Below, piece by piece: positions 51,301 through 63,300 of a DNA stretch of 64,000 nt. The DNA lies in NCBI RefSeq assembly GCF_035083965.1, contig NC_089722.1, positions 40,347,958 through 40,411,957 on the forward strand, written 5' to 3'. The DNA comes from Branchiostoma lanceolatum (Eukaryota > Chordata > Leptocardii > Amphioxiformes > Branchiostomatidae). A model generated the notes under the pieces. That model worked only from the letters and a program-made list of their open reading frames with translations, had not been told where the DNA came from and did no database searches. The translations under genes and the position numbers were made by a program. Numbering within the stretch: position 1 is the stretch's first letter; each line of letters begins with the position of its first letter.

Positions 51301-54300
51301 AACGCCGCTGCAGAACAACCTGATGGAGCTGTGGTCGCTCATGCACTTCCTCATGCCACACGTGTTCCAGTCTCACAGGTGGGGCGTTTTTTGGGTCTTG
51401 TCTGTGTGTGTTAGTGTGAGTGTGAGTGCGTGTGTTAGTGTGTTGGCTGCTTCTGACGGGAACGCCTCTGCAGAACAACCTGATGGAGCTGTGGTCGCTC
51501 ATGCACTTCCTCATGCCACACGTGTTCCAGTCTCACAGGTGGGCATTCTTTGGGTCTTGTCTGTGTGTGTTAGTGTGAGTGCGTGTGTTAGTGTGTCGGC
51601 TGCTTCTGACGGGAACGCCGCTGCAGAATAACCTGATGGAGCTGTGGTCGCTCATGCACTTCCTCATGCCACACGTGTTCCAGTCTCACAGGTGGGCATT
51701 CTTTGGGTCTTGTCTGTGTGTGTTAGTGTTAGTGCGTGTGTTAGTGTGTCGGCTGCTTCTGACGGGAACGCCGCTGCAGAATAACCTGATGGAGCTGTGG
51801 TCGCTCATGCACTTCCTCATGCCACACGTGTTCCAGTCTCACAGGTGGGGGTTGTTTGGGTCTTGTCTGTGTGTGTTAGTGTGAATGCGTGTGTGTGTTA
51901 GTGTGTCGGCTGCTTCTGACGGGAACGCCGCTGCAGAACAACCGGTGGTCGCTCATGCACTTCCTCATGCCCCACGTGTTCCAGTCGCACAGGTGGGGGT
52001 TGTTGGTGTTTATGTGTGTGCGTGTGTGTGTGTTAGTTTGCATGTATGCATGTGTTAGTGTGTGTGTGTGTTTCTGTGATTCTTAATGTACACAATGCAG
52101 CAGTATCTGCTGCTATTTCTGTCTTTGAAAGGCTGACTGGAAGGGTAGCAATTCAGTATGGGAAAGGGGGTAAAGTTTGCCGTCTCTGATGTCTTGTTAG
52201 CAGTATATTTATCCAGAAAATTTTTTGAAGACCACTGATTCCCCTTGTTTTCTCCAAGTTTAACTGTTGTATCTGTTGTACCCACAGAGAGTTCAGGGAG
52301 TGGTTCTCCAACCCCGTCACCGGCATGATCGAGGGAAACACAGAATACAACGAGGGACTCATACGAAGACTACACAAGGTAATGCAGCTTCCTAGGATAT
52401 TTTACCATTAGGGATGCGTACCTAAACCCATTTTCAGGTTCAGGTCCGGACCTGAACCTAAAGGTTTAGGTTCAGGTCCGGACCTATTAGGTCCGACCTG
52501 AACCAATGGCATATCTGACTAATTGCCAAACTTCTATTTACTAGTACTTGGAGTGTTCTTACATTGCACCGTGATACACATACATGTTCTTTTATACCAG
52601 TGTAACGCTGTTTGTCATAGACCAAGACGTTATTGTACACTAACCTGAGAGTATAACACAATGCTAAGTCTGTTGCTTTCTTCTACCAGAATAAGGTAGA
52701 ATTATTTAAGTTCTTAAAAATGAACGAAATAAGTAATAATTACTGATCAAGACTGTGAAAGGAAAAATATTTTCCAGTGCAAAATCACTTTTTAAAGGAA
52801 ACCAATAAATGAGATTAGACTTTGTCAAGTTGGAGTCCAACACAAATCACATTTTTTTTAAATCACATGCAAAAAAAAAAATAATAATTAAAAAAATATA
52901 TACTTGAATTTCTCTCTGAACTCGGCCTTTTTGTCATTCTGCTTTTCCATTTCAAACATTCTGGCATGCCCTTCATCTGATCAAGCCACCTGCCACCTGG
53001 TCTTCATTAGAAGTTCATTAGCAGCAAGTCCCGCGAAGCTGATATCACAGGGTATCACAGTCCTTTTGGGAGGCCCACTGCAGAAACATATCCCTGATTG
53101 CCGCGATCAAGCCATCTTTATCCAATTTGTGACAGAAAAAAAATAGCCAGCTTCTCCTGCCCTGGACAGATTTTGCCCTTTTTCGTTTTATGCTGCGGGA
53201 TGACATCTTTATATGCCCAAGCGTCAACGAAAACAGTTCGTCACGTCTTCTCACTTCAGTTCCCACGGCTGTGGGTAAAAGGTCATGAAGTCTCGCCAAG
53301 TCTCGCTGTCTAGGTCAGCTGACCTTGCATATAACCTATATCAAATCTCGCGAGAGCAGCTAATTCAAAACAAATATGGCGCCTAGCGCCTCGGTGAACG
53401 CCAATTTTGATCGTGTTTTGCACAATCTAATGGTGTATCTACCGCGATAGGAATATTCTTTACTAATCACAACATATTTCATGACATGATACATTATCTT
53501 GTGGTGGTGCTGGGATATTTTCACGGAGAAAAGATCGTTTTCGGGAAAGATTGCTTGTTGTACCTCAGCATGCAGATAATATGACCGCCATGAATGGCAA
53601 TGTTTTCGTCTTTTTCGAGCGCAAATTTCGCGATTTACGGAATGTTTAAGATGGTCTAGAACGAAAAAGATATAATGTGAGTGCTAGATTTTTTTACCGG
53701 TCCAGTACCGAAAAAAACGGAAAACTGGGTTTCGGTTTTTTGGACCTGAACCGAAACGTTTTTTCAGGTAATAACCGGATCTTTATAACCGGTACGCATC
53801 CCTATTTACCATATAACTATAAGAGACTTGTTTGCAGAAGTTTTTTGCTTGTGGCATTTCTGGTAACCTCTTCACTGCAAACTTGAAACCACTGTGAAAT
53901 TATTGTGTCTTCAATCTGCCTGCCTACCCAGTTGTTTCAACTGCAAACTTAAAGCCACTGCAAATTCTCCATTTTCTCTCCGGCAAAATTAAACCTCCTT
54001 TTACAGTACTCTAATAGTCAATTTTTATACCTGAAAGCTACCTTTGCTAATGTTGCACCTTTGATTCTTGCATAAGAAGCATGTGTAGCTCTCAGTCTGA
54101 AGAGGATTTCTTGATGTAGAAACTATAAACTTTAAAACTAACGAGGTTGATAAGACGAGCCTTCTGGTTTAATGATGACTCAGTCGCAAACCCTCGGAGA
54201 CTATCATGTGGACAAGGCAGGCTGTGCTGGTGTGTACCTTCACCAGAACAGCGTATTTGACCACATACACAATATACGCTTCCCTGTGTTAGTGTTTTCA

Positions 54301-57300
54301 AAAATGTTGTATTTGTTGACAAAACTTTGATCTGTTAAAAAAGCTAACTCTAAACGTAATGAACTGAAGTGTCTGACATTTTGGCAGTGGAAGATTGGTT
54401 GGTTGGTTGGTTGGTTGGTTGGTTGGTTGGTTGGTTGGTTGGTTGGTTGGTTGGTTGGTTGGTTGGTTGGTTGGTTCAGGGCTCGAAATAGTGGGTGTAT
54501 GTGCACCCAGTGCACCCAAAATTGGAGCTGTGCACCTAATTTTTGACTGTGGGTGCACTGGTGCACCTATATATTTTTGTAGCCTATAGGGTTAAGGTAC
54601 TATTGTACACTAGTATACAGAATATTCTTGAAATGTAAGTATAAAAACAGCATGATAACTTTTTGCTGTACTTTATTTAATGTATTATTTGTTTGAAATT
54701 TTAAAGTTAGCTATAGAATTACAGATTGAAGTTCTTAAGAGAGGCAGCAGCGTTAAACTTTGTAATTATGTTCTGAAGAACATTCAACTTTATTTTATCT
54801 GGTGCACCCAAAATTCTTTCTGTGCACCCAATTTTTTGAGTTGGGTGCACCAGTGCACCTATTCCCAAAGATGAATTTCGAGCCCTGTTGGTTGGTTGGT
54901 TGGTTGCAAATTTTTTATTTAAAAAAATTTATTTACCAAATCTACAACTGTATTACACATTGATTGTATTGAAAGCCAAATTCCCATTCACATTTTCTAA
55001 AAATTGTTGCCACTAAAACTACAAGATTCTTTTTATTTTATTTTATTTTCCTTTTATTGGGATTCCAACAATGCAATACAATGGGCCACCCAGGCAGCAT
55101 TCATGTTCAGAAGTTTTGATCTGCTGCTAACCTAAGATGCCCATACTAATACCACCATCTTCTTTCCTTCCCTGCCCAGGTGCTGAGACCGTTCCTACTA
55201 AGAAGACTAAAATGTGATGTGGAAAAACAGCTGCCCAACAAGTACGAACACGTGGTGACCTGTCGCCTGTCCAAGAGACAAAGGTTCCTCTACGACGACT
55301 TCATGTCTCAAGCCAAGTAAGATCCATCTTTCACTATTGTATCTAGCAGGGGTCTCCCTAAAGAATGGAACAGTGGTGCTCCTCCATCCTGTTGTAATTC
55401 GAGCTCCATCCTGTTGATTTTCAGAGTTAGATATTTCTTTAGATATTTTCCCAGCCAAGCCTGTAATTTTGCTCAAAACTTGAGATTTCAGTAATTGTAG
55501 ACAAGATGCAAAGCTGAAGTTGCAGGAAATGACCTCCATTTCTGTCTGGAAAAAGCAAAATGCAAAAGCTGCTGTCTTCTTGACGAGTGCGCCCCCCTCC
55601 AGACCTCAACTCCTCGCGACATGTATCCTCATAATCCTGTGCTTGGCACCCTCCCCCCATCCTGCTCTATATTTCTAGGGAGATCCCTGATCTAGTACAT
55701 TTTATTAACCTTCTCCTTACCACCTAACCCCATATCTAATATGTACTTGGGGCCAAAAGGCTAACTTGTCAGAGCAAAGGTTAAATGTCAAAACGTGCTG
55801 CTAACATGATGAATCTACTCATACTTTTCTGATCATACATGATCGACAAGCACCGGGTACTGATTAGCTTGCAGAAATGTTTATCTAAAGATTACTTTTA
55901 AGCTTTAATTTTTAAACTGTGCACTTATGTTTTGTTTTGCTACATTGTCTTTCGGGAAAGCCAGATGTTGAAATACAGTGTAGTTCGGACTCAAAAGAAA
56001 TTATGATGACAAGGACAAGAATGTGTACACCATGCCCTGTTACAACATTTGTCTTACCCCTTAGGCCTAATTGCTCCAGTCAAAGGTCTTCTTTTCAGTT
56101 TGTTATCTGACAACCATTGAATTTACTGTATGTGTAATTAGTCATACAGTCAAACCTGCCTAGGCGACCACCTTTTCAACGCGACCACCTGGCCATGGCG
56201 ACCGCTTTTTCTCGGTCCCGAAAATTTTCCCCATAGGCACAAGCATTAAGCGGCCTGCCCAAGGCGACCACCCGTCCAACGCGACCGCGACCGCCACGAA
56301 TTGGGACAGCACAGAACACAATCCCTGCCCATGGCGACCACGTTTTTCCGGCGTGTGGTCACGGACATCGAATTTTACTGTCGGATTTCGCGGAAATGTT
56401 TTTAAGACCTTGACGGACCGTCAAAAGCATTGATTCCTCCATGTGTTTAAATAAAACGTTACCACTATAAACATTGTAAATACAAAGGATTGTGAGACAT
56501 CGATGCTGTTGTGCCCATCGTAATCTTATAGTTTACCGCAAGCTCGGTTCGGTTTGAACTCAATTTTCAAAACGAGCACGTAGTGCATGGCGTCAAAAAG
56601 TCAGATTTCACAGAAATTACTATCTATTTCTTGTAATTTCAACAAAAATGTGTCTCTGTCTTACTAAATTCCGCCGAAAAATGACTCCGCGGTGGATGGC
56701 AAAACCTTGGCCGAGACATGTTGTTTCTTGGTCCGTGACGCCATCTTTGTTTCAGCGCGGCATAACGCTGACTTTTCAAATACACGGCGCTTCTGTGTAT
56801 GAATATTTAGAATACTCTCATTATTGATAAAAATTAATATTCTTATATTCTTGTTATTTCCATGACTCTCACAAACCTTTATTGGGCACTGCTTGCTTGT
56901 AATCGCCGACGCTGTGCGTTCTGCTCCACTGTTACCTTTCGATGCGGTCGCGTGCTCGGCGGCGGTATCACAACTTTCCGTTTTCGTCCTTCCGTTGTCA
57001 GATCGAAAACTTTTTGCCGCTTTAATCCAGCGGTCGGCGCCCAAAAGAAGGCTGGGGTCAGCAGGTGTTTTCTAGGGATTTGTCTCAGGCCTTAAAACCT
57101 AGATTTTATATGAGTGTGTGTGTGTGTGTGTGTGTACTCTTACTTAAACGTAACGTGTGAATGCGGGAGGGCGCTGCAAGGTCATCGAGGCAGACATTGC
57201 TTTTAGTCAAAACTATGACGAACATTTGTTCACGATGTAACGGTATACAAATATTACAACGGAAAATGTAAATTCTGTAGGATCTTTCTGTCAATGAGAA

Positions 57301-60300
57301 TTGACCCTGGTGGGGGTCATGCTGTCTAAAATCACATATTTTTCCATCCATCTACGTGGTACACGGTATTTGAACACCTCGAGCTGGAAACAAGGTTATG
57401 GTTGGAATCCTCTTCATGGCGACCACCTGTCCATCGCGACCGTTTTTGCTCGGTCCCCCGGGTGGTCGCCTTGGGCAGGTTTGACTGTAGTTTGTGTTTT
57501 TATATGTGAAACCAGGGGTACCTTAAAAACAGGCTTGCCTGAGTGTATTTTCCCTGTATAAATAAAAATAAATAAAAAAATTTAAATGTTTCAGAACCAG
57601 GGAGACCCTTGCCTCTGGACACTTCATGAGTGTGATCAACATCCTGATGCAGCTGAGGAAGGTGTGTAACCACCCCGACCTGTTCGACCCTCGGCCCATC
57701 ATCTCTCCCTTCAACACAGAAGGCATCTGTTACTACACAGCCTCACTGGTACACAGGGTAATGGAGTATCATCCTTTTCAGGTGAGAGCTTAATCAGCTT
57801 TGTTTTGTCTTTTTCAAATCTATGCCGTTAGTAGCTTAGTACTGAATAATGTTCACTATACAGGACGCTGAGCTGTGGCAGGGATAAAGGTTCTTTTGTG
57901 ACAGGAGTTTAGAAGATAGAAATCAAAAGATGAACTGTCAGTATGTTCCAACACAACTGCTACAACCAGACTGAGAAACTGTTTCTCAGATCTATCTCCA
58001 TAGGCGAGGAGAGTAGTTTTGTTTTTAAGTTTTTCTGTGTTAGTAGAAATCATTCTGAAGCAAAGAAAAACTGTAATTTCAAACATAAAAATTGACCTTA
58101 CACTAAATTTCGACTGTCTGACTCCAGTCTTTGTTGAGGAATTAGCAATGGAAAGTTGGACAGTCGAACATTTGAGAGCAGATAAATTTGGTTCTGGAAA
58201 TGAAAAGAATTGTTGAAAGTTAGGGTAAACGAGGTTGATAAGACGAGCCTTCTTTCAAGTGAGCACTCAGTCGCAAACCCTCGGAGACCATCATGTGGAC
58301 AAGGCAGGCTGTGCTGGTGTGTACCTTCACCTGAACAGCGTATTTGACCACATACACAATATACCCTTCCCTGTGTTAGTGTTTTTCAACAGTACTTAGT
58401 ATTGACAAAAGCGGGTTGATCTCTCGAAAAAAGATAACACTAAAAGTCATTAACTGCATTCAGACTCAGAGATGAGTTTTTTCTGGGTTCAAAGTGCAAT
58501 TATGAGCTATGTACGTTGATGATTTTATTGGTCAGTAAGGCATTGTCCTAAAGAGCAGTTAGATGAGTTACCATTAGTTTATAAGTTAGTTTCTGTACAC
58601 CGATTTTTGTCACCTTTTTCCTATAAAAAACTTAACAACTTTGAACCATGATAAATTAGTCTAAGTATTATTCCCTGTTTTATTCCAGCATGTGAACCTA
58701 GGGTACCTGAACCTGTGCCTGTCAGACTTGGAACTGAGTCTCCCTGCCTATGCTGCTCACCGTGTAAACCAGCTACAAGCCTCCAGACAACTCATCGAGG
58801 AGATAGACTCCCAGCCCGACCCCCCTCCCCGGCTACCCCCCATGAAGCTGAGACCCAGCCTGTTCCAACCCCCTGCTCCGGCACCCAAGGAGAGCGGGAG
58901 GTCGTCTCCCTTCGCTCCGGCGCCAGCGGCACAGTCTAGTCCACGAGCGTCTCCCGTGGTGTTCTCAGTCGCTGTCGTGCCGCCGAGAGTAAAATCGCCG
59001 GCCGTGGCGTCGGCGTCACCGGCTAGAGCTTCACCCCCTGTTCAAGGTAATGATGTGATCACATTATTCGGACAAAAACACATGTATAGCAACTTCGATT
59101 TTTTGACAAAGCGGAAGAAACGGTTAGATTTTGGCCAGGTTGGTGATTTTTGAACCCAGAGTATTTGAAAACACGAACACAGAGGTGCTTTGGTAAAGTA
59201 TGTCAAGGATTCTAAAATAAAATCTTGTATACAGTCAAGCCTGTACAAGTGACTACCTCCACATAAGGACCACCTGGCCATTGTGACCACTTTTTGGTGG
59301 TTTTCACCTCGACACAAGCATTAAGAATCCTGTCTATCGTTGACCACCTGTCCACATCGACTAGATTTTATCGGTCCACTGAGTGATCCTCTCCGACAGT
59401 TTTGACTGTATGTTGTATTTGCTGTCCTCACTTCTGATGTCTTGCGTTGCTGTTCCACAGTTGTACAAGCGGCACAGCAGCTTGCTGTCAGCGCGGCTAT
59501 CCCTACTGTCACCACGGCTGCTCCAGCTGCCCCGGTACAGCCCAAGGTCGCCGCGTCCCTCACGCCGTCGCAGGCCGTCACCATCGTGTCACAGATGCAA
59601 CAACAACAACAACAGCAGCAACAACAGCAGCAACAGCAACAACAGCAGCAGGTAAAGGTTTGTGGCACTGACAGAATTCAACTTATGACTAACTGTAAAG
59701 TAACGAATAACAAAACTCTTTATTCACACCAACATTTAGGTGTCAGTGTAATGTGAACCGGGCAGAGCAACCCTGAGGAAGGTGACAGACTGTCTCCGAA
59801 ACGTTGGTTGAATAGAACACTTGGTTGTGTACAAAGAGTTTGGTTATTCAGTGACTTGATGAAAGTATTCACGGATGTAAAATGGATAGAAACTTAAGCT
59901 TGCTCTCAGTGATCATCTGTCATCTTATTGAACTAGTGTGCAAATGTCTGTGATGAAATTAGTTATATCTCCTATAATTAAAGTATAAATGATACAAAGG
60001 TATTTGAGGCTATTTTGTTGCTTTTCCTCAGTCTGAGGTTCAACTGCTTTACTTTAACCTTTTATATTCATGTCTGTTGTAATGTCAGTTACGGTCAATG
60101 TAGATTCCTGATGCCTTTCCAAATGTACTGATCATGTTGTATGTTTTGTACAGCAGGGTGTGGCCCAGATGGTCACCACGACGACCCCGGCTGCCGTGAT
60201 CACCACCCAGCCCCAACAGCTGCCAGGTTTCACCATCCCCACATCCCTGTTACAGCAGAGACTCATACTGCAGGGCACACAGAGACTTCCCACAGGTAAG

Positions 60301-63300
60301 GACTTACCTCTTCTTCATTAGTACCCTAACACAACAATTTCACCATCCCCACATCCCTTTTACAGCAGAGACTCATCCTGCAGGGCACACAGAGACTTCC
60401 CACAGGTAAGGACTTACCTCTTCTTCATTAGTACCCTAACACAACAGTTTCACCATCCCCACATCCCTGTTACAGCAGAGACTCATCCTGCAGGGCACAC
60501 AGAGACTTCCCACAGGTAAGGACTTACCTCTTCTTCATTAGTACCCTAACACAACAGTTTCACCATCCCCACATCCCTGTTACAGCAGAGACTCATCCTG
60601 CAGGGCACACAGAGACTTCCCACAGGTAAGGACTTACCTCTTCTTCATTAGTACCCTAACACAACAGTTTCACCATCCCCACATCCCTGTTACAGCAGAG
60701 ACTCATCCTGCAGGGCACACAGAGACTTCCCACAGGTAAGGACTTACCTCTTCTTCATTAGTACCCTAACACAACAGTTTCACCATCCCCACATCCCTGT
60801 TACAGCAGAGACTCATCCTGCAGGGCACACAGAGACTTCCCACAGGTAAGGACTTACCTCTTCTTCATTAGTACCCTAACACAACAGTTTCACCATCCCC
60901 ACATCCCTGTTACAGCAGAGACTCATCCTGCAGGGCACACAGAGACTTCCCACAGGTAAGGACTTACCTCTTCTTCATTAGTACCCTAACACAACAGTTT
61001 CACCATCCCCACATCCCTGTTACAGCAGAGACTCATCCTGCAGGGCACACAGAGACTTCCCACAGGTAAGGACTTACCTCTTCTTCATTAGTACCCTAAC
61101 ACAACAGTTTCACCATCCCCACATCCCTGTTACAGCAGAGACTCATCCTACAGGGCACACAGAGACTTCCCACAGGTAAGGACTTACATGTAACTCTTCT
61201 TCATTAGTACCCTAACACAACAGTTTCACCATCCCCACATCCCTGTTACAGCAGAGACTCATACTGCAGGGCACACAGAGACTTCCCACAGGTAAGGACT
61301 TACCTCTTCTTCAGGTACTGCCTTACACAACATTGTTGGGAAGAAATACGTTCACTTTTTTCTTTGATTTTTGTATAAGAAAAGTTGGTGCACGAGGAAT
61401 GATGACAAAAAAGGCCGAATTACAGTAGCCCTCTCCTTCTGGAAAGGGTTACGCTGACAAAAACTCCTGGAAGCGATTATATCCATCCTGACCTCACTGC
61501 ACACAAATTGCATTTGTTTTGTCGTGAGTAACCTGGTCTTGCGTCCCATCTGGGAGTACGTCCATAGCTGAAGCTACTAAGTACTCATTTTCACCTGAGT
61601 CAAATGAGGAAATTGGTGTTAAGGTCCTTTCCAAAGGCACAAGATCTGGGCCTGATAAGGATTAGAAGTCAAAACCTTTAGATTTTAAGTCAACAACTCT
61701 ACCCACAAGACCAACTGGAGATCACCTTGCCACCTTTGATTAAGGTCTCATTCCTGTATTACTCCGAGTGGGTACCCTAAAAGAGTCCGTTGCCCAAAAA
61801 AATGAACGGCTGCATGAACGTGTGTCTATATCGGTGGGAAATTCCCTTTTAGCTATTCCAGCTGATATCAAGCGTCAAACTGATGAAAGCTTGTTTGTAA
61901 CTGAAGAAATTAGCAGGCAAAGTTCGGCAGCCGCGCGCGAGGTCAGAAGTACACAGCCCGGGCATTGTGTGTGAATCGGTCCGGCGCTTACAGCTGGAAA
62001 GTGGCTTTTTGGAGGTGTAGCCAAGTGCAGATTGTAATTGCTATCAAAAGAAATTGTGTGTAGTGAAAATGTTGTCGATTTTTTTACATAATCTAGGGTA
62101 CATGTTCTCAACATGAAAAACATTGGCACATTTCCTATAGCTTCATTACGAACGCGCCCATGTAAAACATGTTTTATAACATGTAAGCCTATGGGGCGAA
62201 AAAACTCATGAATGAGACCTTAACACTGTGTTCCTCTCAGGCGAGGTTGTGTCCATTGCACAGCTGACACCAGCGACCACCACAGTGGGCGGGGTCAGAC
62301 AACCCCTGATGTCCTCTCAGCCAATCACAGTGCAGATTCACCAGACGCAGCAGGGCGCGAGACTCACGGTCCCCACCGGGCAGATCAGGCAGTTGCCGGG
62401 TAATCGTTTGTTTGTTTGCTTGTTTGCTTGACATGATTGGTATAATCACTACTACCATTTCCGTAATTTAAGTTGCTAAGTACAAATTGCAAAAGAAATG
62501 GATTGGTTTTAGGCATCACATGTTAATGATTTCTGTTTGTTAATTTTGTATAACTTATTTGCACAATTTGTATTTGTATTTAAATAGAATTTTATTTATC
62601 ATGTAATATTTTTTACATAAATAATTTTTTTTCTAATTGTAACACTGCTTCATTGTAAAAGTTTTGTGTGCTCATAAATGTAGTGGAAGAATGGGTTCCC
62701 TGAGTAGGTGCAAGTTGAGGAATGATGACAAAAAAGGCCGAATTACAGTAGCCCTCTCCTTCTGGAAAGGGTTACGCTGACAAAAACACCTGGAAGCGAT
62801 TACATCCAACCTGACCTCACTACACATAGAATAAATCAGTACAGTCAAACCTGTACAAGAAGACCACTGAGGGGACCAATAAAATGTGGCCAGGTGGTCA
62901 CTATAGACAGAATTTTTAATGCTTGTGTCAATGGGGAAAATTATCTCAGACCACACAAAAAATTGTCATAATGGCCAGGTGGTCCTTATGTAGAAGTGGT
63001 CATTTGTACAGGTTTGACTGTACTTCTCATATAATCTATGATTAAGTGTACCCAAGTATTCACATTTCAGTATAAAAGTAAGAAAGTTAATGGCTTACCT
63101 TCTATATTTCCAGGAGGTTTTGTACAGATAATCCAGACAACGACAGGACACCAGATCTTGAGAACTGCGAGTCCCAACATCGTCACTGCCGTCCCCCAGT
63201 CTCAGGCACAGCTACTATCCAGAACATCCTCACCCGGTCAGTTTATCACTTATGTTTTTTAAACATATGAGCAGGTGATAGCCATTCTTATACATAGAGC

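Larger units (their letters stand above)
50329..57781 (+). other. Remodeller ATPase lobe 1 (exons 17-21)
   Basis: Residues about 1132-1465. Walker A DEMGLGKT is at 50440-50463, the DEAQ box at 51212-51223 and motif [13 protein letters not shown] near 51292. The segment ends [20 protein letters not shown]. All catalytic residues are intact. By contrast human EP400 has DEAGLGKT and DEMQ, so this lobe is SRCAP/Domino-like. Confidence 0.92.

Noticed and set aside
53045..53299. Transposase remnant in the hAT-type element
   Set aside because: The 84-codon minus frame is basic but shows no BED finger, RNase-H-like or dimerisation motif that I can recognise.
54240..54566. Open frames with long PTNQ or GWLV repeats
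   Set aside because: They are translations of the (TTGG)n microsatellite and have no start context, domain or splice support.
59321..59668. Poly-cysteine minus-strand frame
   Set aside because: It is the complement of the CAG/CAA tract that encodes polyglutamine in exon 23.
60229..61312. CRISPR-like regular array
   Set aside because: The regularity comes from a whole 110-bp tandem unit without unique spacers, inside a eukaryotic gene; it is a tandem duplication.
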